Source of the DNA: Chloroflexota bacterium
GTDB taxonomy: Bacteria > Chloroflexota > Anaerolineae > UBA4142
Assembly: GCA_023380675.1 (NCBI GenBank)
Contig: JAMCRS010000412.1
Coordinates: 1 to 10,075 of the forward strand
DNA length: 10,075 nucleotides
Reading direction: 5' to 3'
Part shown: piece by piece, positions 1 to 6,631 of the stretch
How positions within the stretch are numbered: position 1 is the first letter of the stretch
How the letters are laid out: each line of letters opens with the position of its first letter
Translations under genes and position numbers: made by a program
The notes under the pieces: generated by a model
The model's database searches: none
What the model was told of the DNA's origin: nothing
What the model saw: the letters and a program-made list of their open reading frames with translations, nothing else

Positions 1-2
1 AA

Positions 3-296
3 ATTCGGGCCCGTTTTGCAGGGGCTGGCATGCGCTGGAGCCGCCCCGGCGCAGAGCATCTGATACCAATTCGCACCACTCTTCTCAGTGATCGATTTGA
101 GGAGATGTGGGATGAGGTCTACAAGTTTGCCCCCAAACTGAAATGCACCCGCTCAACCCACAGGACTGCAGAGGCCATTGGCACACTGCGCTCGTCACCC
201 GGCGCGCCCCGGCATGTCACGAGTGATGCCGAGATTCCTTCTCGCGTCCAGACTCTACCGAAAGAAGACGAATGTGCACCTCTTCGGCGCATATGA
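3..296 (+). pseudogene. Probable C-terminal remnant of a transposase (partial, cut by window start)
   Basis: This frame is open from the window edge to a stop at 294-296 and is the only plausible plus-strand coding signal. The first part of the translation reads AGMRWSRPGAEHLIPIRTTL followed by an acidic, tryptophan-containing helix (FEEMWDEVY). A short 'RWSxxGAexLlxLR' block with a helical tail is what I associate with the C-terminal end of transposases of the ISKra4/UPF0236-like type; the exact family is inference. The residues after about position 130 look like random translation of GC-rich DNA, so the true end may be earlier or the tail may be frameshifted. No terminal inverted repeat or target duplication could be identified. 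The N-terminal and catalytic parts would lie left of the window. It could instead be a chance open frame. Confidence 0.42.
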
Positions 297-309
297 AGCT
301 GCAAGCCTT

Positions 310-357
310 CTCTCCCCGTTGGGGAGAGGACGCAGGTGCGCTATGTGCGCACCTGCG
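310..357. repeat. Twin-hairpin intergenic repeat (REP-like)
   Basis: Two perfect inverted repeats sit side by side. The first has 8-bp arms (CTCTCCCC at 310-317, GGGGAGAG at 321-328) around a 3-nt loop. The second has 11-bp arms (CGCAGGTGCGC at 331-341, GCGCACCTGCG at 347-357) around TATGT. They are followed by GGGTGAGGGGC. The CTCTCCCC-GGGGAGAG ... GGGTGAGGGG pattern resembles dispersed intergenic repeats common in many GC-rich genomes. No poly-T follows on either strand, so an ordinary intrinsic terminator is less likely. Confidence 0.6.
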
Positions 358-478
358 GGTGAGGGGCACTGCGTTGCGCCAGACGCCTAGTGACGGCCAC
401 TTTTCGGGTGATTCCTTGCCCAGGGGAGTCGCCGGTGCCACTACCACGCGTGCTGAGGGTTGCGGCGATAACGCACCA

Positions 479-505
479 GCGGCAAGCGTCATCCTCACTT
501 GCCGC
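479..505 (-). terminator. Possible hairpin terminator after the membrane-protein gene
   Basis: A perfect 8-bp stem (GCGGCAAG at 479-486, CTTGCCGC at 498-505) with an 11-nt loop starts about 20 bases past the stop of the minus-strand gene ending at 526. The position suits a transcript end, but there is no T-run after the stem on the minus strand, so this is weak. Confidence 0.22.
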
Positions 506-525
506 CAAACCTCTCCACTCTGCGG

Positions 526-849
526 TCACCGCGCGCTCGGTCGCGCTCGCCGGCTCACCAGCCACGCCGCGACGAGCGGCGAAACCACCCCGGCAAGGCC
601 GACCACGAGTATCGCGACACCGGCCAAGCCGCGAGCGATATAGTCGTCAGGAATGTTCAGGTCGTACGGAACGCCCAAACGCACGAGCCCAAGCCACATC
701 GAAAGCACCGTGAATATGACGAGGCCTCCGACCGCGAGCGCCAGAGCCAGCGCCGAATAGGCGGCGAGACGCGAGCGTACGCCCGCCACAGCTACCATCC
801 CGACCAGCCACGCGATCCCGGCGAGCACGAGAAATGCAAGGATGAACAT
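526..849 (-). CDS. Small hypothetical membrane protein, three predicted helices
   Basis: The 107-residue product is dominated by hydrophobic segments at about residues 2-24, 29-56 and 73-98. The loop between the second and third is short and fairly polar (VPYDLNIPDDYIARG), and the C-terminus is basic (SRRARPSAR), which suggests a cytoplasmic tail by the positive-inside rule. The start is well supported: an AAGGGAGGG Shine-Dalgarno lies just upstream of the ATG. It follows the DUF5655-like gene by 36 bases on the same strand, so the two are probably co-transcribed. I do not recognise the family and see no catalytic or metal-binding motif. It appears intact. Confidence 0.72.
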   Translation of the reverse strand: MFILAFLVLAGIAWLVGMVAVAGVRSRLAAYSALALALAVGGLVIFTVLSMWLGLVRLGVPYDLNIPDDYIARGLAGVAILVVGLAGVVSPLVAAWLVSRRARPSAR

Positions 850-885
850 GCAGCCCTCCCTTCGCGGCGATCGAGTGCCAATGCA

Positions 886-1251
886 TTACCCGCTCAACTC
901 ATAGGCCTCTTTGAGCCAAGCGGCGAGCTCTTTGTCTACATCCGCCGGGAGATACCAGCTTGATCTTGTGATGAAACCGGCGAGACGACACTTGGTCGAT
1001 CTTGTCGATGCGCGGGCTAGTGATCCGGTGGTCGGCCTTGAGATTGAGATTGAGAAGGATATAGTCCCTGCGTGTCTCAACGCCCGCGAGAGCTGACGCG
1101 TTGACGAGTGGATCGACGTCTTCTTCGCCTCCGCACGCATCGGTCCGAACCGCCGCAAGACGCTCATCAGCGCGACGTACGTTTTTTGAACGGAGGGATC
1201 CCTACCAGCAAAGTGGTCCTTGACTGAGTACGATTGTGACCTGTTTCCCAC
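886..1251 (-). pseudogene. DUF5655-like small protein gene with two compensating frameshifts
   Basis: The frame runs unbroken for 121 codons from a GTG start with a strong GGGAGG ribosome-binding site about 6 bases upstream. The N-terminus (DHFAGRDPSVQKTYVALM, then a KKTSIH motif near residue 43) and the C-terminus (PADVDKELAAWLKEAYELSG) resemble DUF5655-type proteins. Residues about 49-103 do not: they are serine/arginine-rich. Reading the neighbouring frame over about 1107-946 restores the family-like sequence (LVNASALAGVETRRDYILLN, then LNLKADHRITSPRIDKIDQV and SSRRFHHKIKLVS). One lost base near 1107-1108 and one extra base near 944-946 would explain this; because the shifted middle has no stop, the damage is hidden. 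It is either a decayed gene, a diverged functional protein, or two sequencing or assembly errors. The family name is from memory of its motifs. The function is unknown. Confidence 0.68.
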
Positions 1252-1398
1252 GTGAACCTCCCTTCAAGCCGGTCCGTTCGCTGGACAAGGCACCAGACCG
1301 ATCTCGGGTCGCCGGCGAGGCGAATATCCGCCACGGCATCCGCTCAAGTGTGCCACCACCAGCTGCGTGGCTACAGCCGTCGTACCGGTCCCCCGCCT

Positions 1399-2040
1399 TC
1401 AGGCGCTTTTCTCAGCCATATGTACTTTCATCGGCGGCAAAATCGTCTGCGAGGCGACGTGTTTGAGCCTGGCGCTTTCAAAGAAAGAGCGATACTCTGC
1501 TGTGCTGTAGAACTTGACGTGCTCGGGTTCTCGCGCCGCGGTCACTCGATCGAGCAGCCGGGATAGCGGACCATCGGTCGTGACGTCCATGATGTACAGG
1601 CGGCCGCCCGGTTTGAGAATGCGTCGAATCTGATACAGCGCCGTCTGAGGATTCGGATAGTGGTGAAACGAGTTCGTGCAAATCGCGACGTCGAAGAAAT
1701 CATCCGCGAACGACATGCTTTCTACGTTGGCGGACATAAAGTGGACGCGGTCATAGTCGCGCGAATTCTCTCTCGCCCGCTCGATCATCTTGGGCGCGAG
1801 ATCGATGCCGTAGAACTCTCCCTGCTCGTCCAAACTACGCGCGACGTATCGTACCGCCCACCCCGTGCCGCAGCCGATGTCGAGAAGACAAATCCCCGGT
1901 TTCAAAGGCACGAGCGCGATCAAGCGCTTCTGCATGTACCGGAAATAGTCGAATCGCTTCTGGTCGTACGTCTCCGCCCGCGCATCCCATTTCTTTGCAT
2001 TCAGCGCAGCGTGGTGAGTATTTTTTTCGATATTTGTCAT
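1399..2040 (-). CDS. Class I SAM-dependent methyltransferase (UbiE/Methyltransf_11 type)
   Basis: The 213-residue protein has the signature order of a Rossmann-fold methyltransferase: motif I LLDIGCGTGW at residues 52-61, the acidic ribose-binding end of strand 2 (FYGIDLAPKMIERA) near 77-89, the post-strand-3 acidic residue (SANVESMSFADDFFD) near 103-117, motif IV-like AICTNSFHHYPNP at 119-131, and LKPGGRLYIMD at 142-152. The first 50 residues (MTNIEK..., then KKWDARAETYDQKRF) form the usual N-terminal helical cap. The open frame extends 53 codons further upstream, but those residues are repeat-derived and unlike the family; the ATG at 2040 begins at the expected position, with an AAGGTGAG stretch upstream. 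The substrate cannot be told. It probably acts in the cytosol. It has its own long upstream spacer and is separated from the next gene by 147 bases. Confidence 0.87.
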   Translation of the reverse strand: MTNIEKNTHHAALNAKKWDARAETYDQKRFDYFRYMQKRLIALVPLKPGICLLDIGCGTGWAVRYVARSLDEQGEFYGIDLAPKMIERARENSRDYDRVHFMSANVESMSFADDFFDVAICTNSFHHYPNPQTALYQIRRILKPGGRLYIMDVTTDGPLSRLLDRVTAAREPEHVKFYSTAEYRSFFESARLKHVASQTILPPMKVHMAEKSA

Positions 2041-2170
2041 TGTTGCACCGCTCACCTTGCCGTCCAATTCAAAATCATCTCCGATTGCCGCACGAGTACC
2101 CGTGTGCCGGAGACACAAGCTCCCTCTCCTCGCTCGGAAGAGAAGTGCAAACGGGTACAGACCTTTGCTT

Positions 2171-2199
2171 CTTTTACAATCAATTTCGCAATAAGGCAA
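2171..2199 (-). promoter_or_regulatory. Possible sigma-70 promoter for the methyltransferase
   Basis: On the minus strand, TTGCCT (2194-2199) and TAAAAG (2171-2176) are separated by 17 bases in a locally AT-rich patch of an otherwise GC-rich spacer. Each box matches the consensus at four of six positions. The resulting leader would be about 120 nt. The call rests on spacing and local base composition only. Confidence 0.3.
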
Positions 2200-2212
2200 T
2201 AAGGAAAGGGGA

Positions 2213-2482
2213 GCAACTCCCCCTTCGCCTGTTGAGAGGGGTCGGGGTTAGTTAGGTTAGTCCGCAAATCAGGGCGTTCCCCTTCCCCGTGGGTCGAAGA
2301 TCCCCCAAGTTCAATGACCCTAAGCAAAGCGAACGGGGAAACGGACGGGAAAATGGGCCGACGGTTAGGTTAGCCCGCAAATTCGCGCGCTCCCCTTCCC
2401 CGCGGGGAAGGGGCCGGGGTTAGGTTAGCCCGAATCCGCGTGCTCCCCTTGGCGAACGGGCCGGGCGTTAGGTCGGCCGTCA
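2213..2482. repeat. Degenerate repeat cluster with GTTAGGTTAG core and CCCC/GGGG palindromes
   Basis: The core GTTAGGTTAG occurs at 2251-2260, 2364-2373 and 2419-2428, with a degenerate GTTAGGTCGG at 2467-2476. The first two are followed by (T/C)CCGCAAAT and the third by CCCGAAT. Between cores, CTCCCCTTCCCC-type blocks recur near 2275-2287, 2390-2401 and 2441-2450. A perfect 22-bp palindrome spans 2392-2413 (CCCCTTCCCCG and its complement), followed by GCCGGGG. The pieces look like four decayed copies of one unit: palindromic CCCCTTCC head, GGGCCGGGG middle, GTTAGGTTAGCCCG tail. No coding frame fits. This resembles miniature intergenic repeats seeded by local duplication. Confidence 0.65.
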
Positions 2483-2563
2483 GTGTCAATCGACCCTGGA
2501 GAGGTTAGGCGGTAGGCATGCTGTCCCGGCGGCAAAGCCCGTCATGGGCGGCTGAACCCGCCA

Positions 2564-3091
2564 TCAAAACCACGTCGCCATACGATATTTGCGATAGGCG
2601 TCGCCATAGCGCGATTCCAGGTGCGCTTCTTCAAGCCCGCGCCAAAAGAGAATATTGGTGATTTCGATGAGCCCGGCAATCAAACTGATTAGCGCGCCGT
2701 GAGAAACTCCCCATCCGACGATCCACAGAATGAACCCCAAGTACATCGGATGCCGGATCTTGGCGAAAACGCCAGTCGTTACAAGGTGATCGATGTTTTC
2801 CAAACCCCGGAGTTGCATGACCGCCACGAGCGCCATCGCCGTCGCCGCAACGACCGCAGCCCCCGCAAGCCAACGTAGCGGCTCCGGCGGCGTCAACCGC
2901 GATGGGTCTACGGGGCACATCGAGAACCAACTTACCCAGAGAACGCACATCGCGGTAAAGACGACGCCAAAGACAACCGCGCTGTTGGGGTCTACGCGGT
3001 GTGCTCGCTTGAGCAACTCGTAACTGGACCGGATGGTCAAACACAACAAGTACGTACCCAACAGGATGACAAACACGATCGCCTCGCTCAC
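2564..3091 (-). CDS. Isoprenylcysteine carboxyl methyltransferase-like membrane protein (ICMT/PEMT family)
   Basis: The 175-residue protein has hydrophobic segments at about 3-20, 38-58, 74-93, 115-127 and 132-150. The C-terminal half carries the family signature: GVFAKIRHPMYLGFILWI at 107-124, where the RHPxY block belongs to the SAM-binding part of the fold, then EEAHLESRYGDAYRKY at 154-169, whose EE...YGxxYxxY pattern ends the domain. Bacterial relatives are annotated as ICMT-like or NnrU-like integral membrane methyltransferases with mostly unknown substrates; bacteria generally lack prenylated CaaX proteins, so small molecules or lipids are more likely. The start is a GTG with AAAGGAG six bases upstream. 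It lies 18 bases after the ABM-like gene, so the two form an operon. The gene looks intact and of usual length. Confidence 0.83.
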   Translation of the reverse strand: MSEAIVFVILLGTYLLCLTIRSSYELLKRAHRVDPNSAVVFGVVFTAMCVLWVSWFSMCPVDPSRLTPPEPLRWLAGAAVVAATAMALVAVMQLRGLENIDHLVTTGVFAKIRHPMYLGFILWIVGWGVSHGALISLIAGLIEITNILFWRGLEEAHLESRYGDAYRKYRMATWF

Positions 3092-3109
3092 CGTGGCTCC
3101 TTTGTCTGT

Positions 3110-3475
3110 TTACGCTATCCTTTCACCCAGTATTATCTTTGGCGCAGTCGCTAGACAGCGGGTGAACTCTCGAAAGTAACGCTCCAGTCCGGACTTGGTC
3201 GCCTTGCCGTGTGAAACGGGACCATCCAGCTCCCAATAGAGAACGTAAGTCACGGACGTCGGCGGCCGCGTCAGCCGGATCGGAGCCTTGCCGGCTTTGG
3301 CGGCTGCAAAATCTGCTTGCCGATGCGTCCGCTTCATGTACCGCACCTCCCTCGTACCGGCGAACGCTCGGTGGTGCTCGGCGACTCGCGCGATCAAATC
3401 TTCAAACTGCCCCGTCTTGCTCGGCTTGACTTGGTAAACGCATACCTCGACGAATTTCCTGTCGGTCTTGCTCAT
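3110..3475 (-). CDS. Small conserved protein, possibly ABM-like dimeric alpha/beta-barrel fold
   Basis: The 121-residue product starts at the ATG whose upstream AAGGAG is seven bases away; an earlier in-frame ATG at 3505 would add ten residues (MRRRSARSAG) but has no comparable ribosome-binding site. The N-terminal pattern FVEVCVYQVKPSKTGQFEDL, then LIARVAEHHRAFAG and TREVRYMKRTHR, is a beta-helix-beta arrangement typical of antibiotic-biosynthesis-monooxygenase-like or stress-responsive ferredoxin-like barrels. The second half (SVTYVLYWELDGPVSHGKAT, then FREFTRCLATAPKIILGERI) continues the same alternation. No catalytic residues are obvious; the fold call is inference from pattern. It is the first gene of a two-gene unit with the ICMT-like methyltransferase, so it may act on the same substrate. 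A 182-base spacer separates it from the PEP carboxykinase gene. Confidence 0.68.
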   Translation of the reverse strand: MSKTDRKFVEVCVYQVKPSKTGQFEDLIARVAEHHRAFAGTREVRYMKRTHRQADFAAAKAGKAPIRLTRPPTSVTYVLYWELDGPVSHGKATKSGLERYFREFTRCLATAPKIILGERIA

Positions 3476-3657
3476 ACCGGCACTCCTTGCGCTTCTGCGT
3501 CTCAATCAAGCATTCCGCGTGGCCCGATCAATCCGCTCGTTTCGCCGTTTCAAATGCAAATGCGCCCGCCGCCGGCACATTCGCCTCTTAGCTGAGGCGC
3601 AGCGCCCAACGGCAGGTGCATTGACCATACCTGACAGACTAGACGGACCAGGAGCAA

Positions 3658-5298
3658 CTACAGCTTTGGCCCGGCCGCCTTGATCTCCGGCGGGCATTCC
3701 GATTCGAACTTTTTGAAATTGTCGATGAACCGGGATGCCAACTGGCGATACTTGCTCATGTACACGTCTTTGCTGGTCCACGACCGGGACGGGTCGAGAA
3801 CGCTCGCCGGCACTCCTTCACATTCCTTGGGCACCTGGAACCCAAAGACCGGATCAGTCGTGTACTCCACGTTCAACAGTTTTCCGGATAGCGCGTCATT
3901 GAGCAGCGCGCGCGTGTACTGAATGCTGATCCGCTTGCCGACGCCGTACGGTCCGCCGATCCAACCCGTATTCACGAGCCAGCAGTTGGCGCCATACCGC
4001 TTGATCTTGTTGCGCAGTAGGTCGGCGTATCGGTACGGGTGGTGCACCATGAACGGCCCGCCGAAGCAGGTGCTGAACGTGATCTCGGGTTCCTTGCCCA
4101 GTCCGACTTCCGTCCCACCAATCTTGGAGGTATAGCCCGAAATGAACTGATACATCGTCTGTTCGGGCGTCAGCCTGGCGATGGGCGGCATCACACCGGA
4201 AGCATCGCAGGTGAGCAGGATGACGGTCTTGGGGTGCCCGGCCCGCTTTTCGGAAATGGCGTTCTCGATGTATTCCAGCGGGTACGAGGCGCGTGTATTC
4301 TCCGTCAGCGTCTCGTCGTCGAGATCGATCATGCGCGTGACCGGATCAAAGACCACGTTTTCCAGAATGGTGCCGAATTTGCGCGTGCACGCGTAGATCT
4401 GCGGCTCGGCGCTCGACGACAGCGCGATGACCTTGGCGTAGCACCCTCCCTCGAAATTGAACACGCCGTTGTCGCTCCACCCGTGCTCGTCGTCGCCGAT
4501 CAGTCCACGCTGCGGGTCTGCGGACAACGTCGTCTTACCGGTCCCGGAGAGTCCGAAGAAGATCGCGGGATCGCCCTCCTTGCCCACGTTGGCCGAGCAG
4601 TGCATCGGCATCACGCCTTGCAGCGGAAGCAGGTAATTCAGGATCGTAAACACCGATTTCTTGATCTCGCCGGCATACGCCGTATTGCCGATCAGGCACA
4701 GGTGCTGCGAAAAGTTCAGTGCGACGAACGTGTTCGTCGCCGTCGCGTCGATTTGCGGCAGACCTTTGAAGGAAGGCGCGCACACGACCGTGAACTCCGG
4801 AACGTGCCGCCGGTAATCCTCGTTCGTTTTGGGCAGTAGGAACATGTTGCGCGCGAACAGCGCATGCCACGCGAGCTCGGTGATGATGCGGACCGGCATT
4901 TGATACTCGGGATCGGCGCCGATATAACAGTCCTGGACGAACACGTCCCGTCCCTGCAGGAAACCCTGCATGCGGTTGTAAAGGTCGTCGAACTTGTCCG
5001 CCGCGAGCGGGCGGTTGTACTGTCCCCACCAAATATTCTCTTCGGTCGACGGTTCGCGGACGATGAACTTGTCGCTCGCGGAACGGGCGGTGTGTTTGCC
5101 CGTGTTCGCCACCACCGGCCCCATCTGAGTGATCTTGGCTTCGTTGCGAAAGACGATCTCTTCGTACAGCGCCTCGGTCGGCAGATTCCAGTACACCTGG
5201 CGCAAATTCATCAGGCCGAGATTGTCTAGGCCGTAATCGGCCTTGAGCGCGTTCGCTTGCGCCTGGGCGGGCGTTTTGATGTCGAGTAGGTTATTCAT
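3658..5298 (-). CDS. pckA: Phosphoenolpyruvate carboxykinase (ATP-dependent)
   Basis: This enzyme converts oxaloacetate and ATP to PEP, CO2 and ADP in the cytosol, the entry step of gluconeogenesis. The 546-residue length fits the ATP family. Visible landmarks: an NTGKHTARSASDKFIV block at 65-80 (substrate-binding arginine region), AYAGEIKKS at 207-215 with the metal/substrate lysines, MHCSANVG at 232-239, the P-loop GLSGTGKTT at 249-257, the kinase-2 motif GDDEHGW at 268-274, NTGWIGGPYGVGKR at 443-456, and a C-terminal LDPSRSWTSKDVY. The P-loop followed by GDDEHGW separates it from GTP-type enzymes. The open frame continues 50 codons upstream, but those overlap the aminotransferase gene and look like shadow translation; the ATG at 5298 begins MNNLLD one base after the aminotransferase stop, so translation is probably coupled. 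All key motifs are present. Confidence 0.97.
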   Translation of the reverse strand: MNNLLDIKTPAQAQANALKADYGLDNLGLMNLRQVYWNLPTEALYEEIVFRNEAKITQMGPVVANTGKHTARSASDKFIVREPSTEENIWWGQYNRPLAADKFDDLYNRMQGFLQGRDVFVQDCYIGADPEYQMPVRIITELAWHALFARNMFLLPKTNEDYRRHVPEFTVVCAPSFKGLPQIDATATNTFVALNFSQHLCLIGNTAYAGEIKKSVFTILNYLLPLQGVMPMHCSANVGKEGDPAIFFGLSGTGKTTLSADPQRGLIGDDEHGWSDNGVFNFEGGCYAKVIALSSSAEPQIYACTRKFGTILENVVFDPVTRMIDLDDETLTENTRASYPLEYIENAISEKRAGHPKTVILLTCDASGVMPPIARLTPEQTMYQFISGYTSKIGGTEVGLGKEPEITFSTCFGGPFMVHHPYRYADLLRNKIKRYGANCWLVNTGWIGGPYGVGKRISIQYTRALLNDALSGKLLNVEYTTDPVFGFQVPKECEGVPASVLDPSRSWTSKDVYMSKYRQLASRFIDNFKKFESECPPEIKAAGPKL

Positions 5299-5299
5299 T

Positions 5300-6517
5300 T
5301 TATAACCAGTCCCTGATGAGTTTCTTGTCGCCGATGTAAATGTCGTTCGGCGAGTTCGGATCGAGCGCCCATTTGATACGCGCAACGCCTTCCATGACGT
5401 CCTTGAGCGAGCCGGCGTAGCTGAGCCGCAGATGGCCTTCCATCCCAAACTCCCGGCCGGGCACCGTGACCACCAGCGCCTTCTTGAGAAGAAAGTTGGA
5501 CAAATCCACTGAATCCTTGTTGTATGCGGAAAAATCCGGCAGGCAGTAAAAGGTCCCCTGCGGCCGCACGCATTTGACGCCGTTGAATGAATTCAGCTCT
5601 TGCATCGCTACGTTGCGATTGTTCTCGATCGCCAGCCGCAGTGCTTCCACGCCGCCCTGGAGACCGTTCAGCGCGCCTTCGGCCGCCATCTGGAGAAACG
5701 GCGATGTGCACGACGTGATCTGGCCTTGCACGTTCGTCATGACTTCCACCATCTTGCGGCTTGCGATCGCCCAGCCGATGCGAAAGCCGGTCATGCCGTA
5801 CAGCTTGGAGACGCCGTTGACGATGATTACCTTGGTCGATTCGACGTCCTTGGTCGTAAAGCGATACGCCGGCGCCGCCTTGACGCCGTCGAAGACCAGC
5901 TTGTGGTAGATGTCGTCCATGATGACGTAAATGTTCTTCCGCTCGCAGAACTCGACGATCTGCGCGATGAACTCGTCGGAAAAGACGACGCCCGATGGAT
6001 TGTTGGGGCTGTTGACGATGATCGCCCGGGTCGACGCGCTCACGGCCCGTTCGACGTCCGCCATGCGCGGATGATAGCCCCCGTCCTCCGGCGCCACGGG
6101 GACCGGCACTCCGTAGCACATCTTGACCATCTCCGGATAGCTGACCCAGTACGGCGCGAGGAGGATCACTTCGTCTTGCGGATTCAGAATCGTGTACAGA
6201 AGATTGTAGATCGACTGCTTGGCGCCCGCGGACACGATCACGTTCTCTGGACCGACCACTCTGTCGTAATTCTCTTCGGTGTAACGGATGATGGCTTTCT
6301 TCAGGGAGGGGAGGCCGTCCGCGGGGGAGTACTTGATGTCGCCCGTGTTCAGCTTGGCTGCCGCGCTGAGGATGGCGTTCATCGGGGCCTTGTTCTTGGG
6401 CTCGCCGATGCCCAAGTGGATCACGGCTTCGCCGCGTTCCCGGAGGATTCGCGCTTCTTCGTTGAGGCGCAGCGTCGGCGATTCGGCAATGGATCTCGCC
6501 AGTGTGCTGATGCTCAT
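5300..6517 (-). CDS. Pyridoxal-phosphate aspartate-type aminotransferase (class I/II)
   Basis: The 405-residue protein is a fold-type I aminotransferase, most like prokaryotic aspartate aminotransferases of the AspB/Ib subgroup, moving the amino group of aspartate to 2-oxoglutarate and giving oxaloacetate. Motifs: GIGEP near 36-40, SAGAKQSIYN at 96-105, the cofactor-binding NSPNNPSG at 169-176, the DDIYHK stretch with Asp201 and Tyr204, the Schiff-base lysine Lys238 in VSKLYGMTGFRIGW, and Arg364 in HLRLSY, which would bind the substrate carboxylate. The start has AGGAG six bases upstream. The pckA gene follows after one base, so product oxaloacetate can feed directly into PEP. The C-terminus carries about 18 residues (DPNSPNDIYIGDKKLIRDWL) beyond the usual final helix. 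Aromatic or other amino-acid substrates cannot be excluded. Confidence 0.92.
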   Translation of the reverse strand: MSISTLARSIAESPTLRLNEEARILRERGEAVIHLGIGEPKNKAPMNAILSAAAKLNTGDIKYSPADGLPSLKKAIIRYTEENYDRVVGPENVIVSAGAKQSIYNLLYTILNPQDEVILLAPYWVSYPEMVKMCYGVPVPVAPEDGGYHPRMADVERAVSASTRAIIVNSPNNPSGVVFSDEFIAQIVEFCERKNIYVIMDDIYHKLVFDGVKAAPAYRFTTKDVESTKVIIVNGVSKLYGMTGFRIGWAIASRKMVEVMTNVQGQITSCTSPFLQMAAEGALNGLQGGVEALRLAIENNRNVAMQELNSFNGVKCVRPQGTFYCLPDFSAYNKDSVDLSNFLLKKALVVTVPGREFGMEGHLRLSYAGSLKDVMEGVARIKWALDPNSPNDIYIGDKKLIRDWL

Positions 6518-6560
6518 GCCTGACTCCTAGAGTTTCGTATGCACCTCACGTATCCTTCCT

Positions 6561-6589
6561 ATTATATTATGGGACGTCGTTTTCTCCAA
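6561..6589 (-). promoter_or_regulatory. Sigma-70-type promoter for the aminotransferase-pckA operon
   Basis: On the minus strand a perfect -10 box TATAAT (6561-6566) follows TTGGAG (6584-6589) after exactly 17 bases. It lies in an AT-rich patch inside GC-rich DNA. A start about 7 bases further on would give a leader of roughly 35 nt before the aminotransferase ATG. The upstream terminator at 6831-6864 isolates this unit from the SUF genes, which makes its own promoter necessary. Confidence 0.72.
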
Positions 6590-6631
6590 ATTCCGGGCTT
6601 GCCCGGGTGGAGTTCAGTTTGGGGGCGGATT

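Larger units (their letters stand above)
297..525. other. Gene-free stretch left of the membrane protein
   Basis: Together with the transposase-like remnant at 3-296, this makes more than 500 bases without an intact gene. Short open frames on both strands here overlap one another and have GC-driven, low-complexity translations without family resemblance or convincing ribosome-binding sites. The only structures visible are the twin hairpin at 310-357 and a hairpin at 479-505. Confidence 0.5.
2041..2563. other. 523-bp gene-free spacer
   Basis: Between the methyltransferase start and the end of the ICMT-like gene there is no frame with family resemblance. It holds the repeat cluster at 2213-2482, an AT-rich candidate promoter at 2171-2199, and a further CTCCCTCTCC ... 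GGAAGAGAA imperfect palindrome near 2119-2143. Around 2526-2562 several short GGCGG/CCGCC inverted repeats lie just after the ICMT-like stop; none has a T-run, so no terminator is called. Confidence 0.55.

Noticed and set aside
499..963. 154-codon plus-strand open frame
   Set aside because: Antisense to the membrane protein and the DUF5655-like gene; the translation is a charged low-complexity shadow.
2041..2199. N-terminal extension of the methyltransferase by 53 residues
   Set aside because: The extra residues come from the repeat-bearing spacer and do not resemble a methyltransferase cap or a signal peptide.
2213..2482. CRISPR array
   Set aside because: Repeat cores are short, degenerate and unevenly spaced, copies include palindromic heads, and no cas gene is present.
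4039..4839. 266-codon plus-strand open frame
   Set aside because: Antisense shadow of pckA, whose motifs are all intact on the other strand.
5299..5448. N-terminal extension of PEP carboxykinase by 50 residues
   Set aside because: It overlaps the aminotransferase C-terminus and has a composition unlike the family; the ATG at 5298 gives the normal N-terminus.
5600..6523. 307-codon plus-strand open frame
   Set aside because: Antisense shadow of the aminotransferase; no ribosome-binding site or family resemblance.
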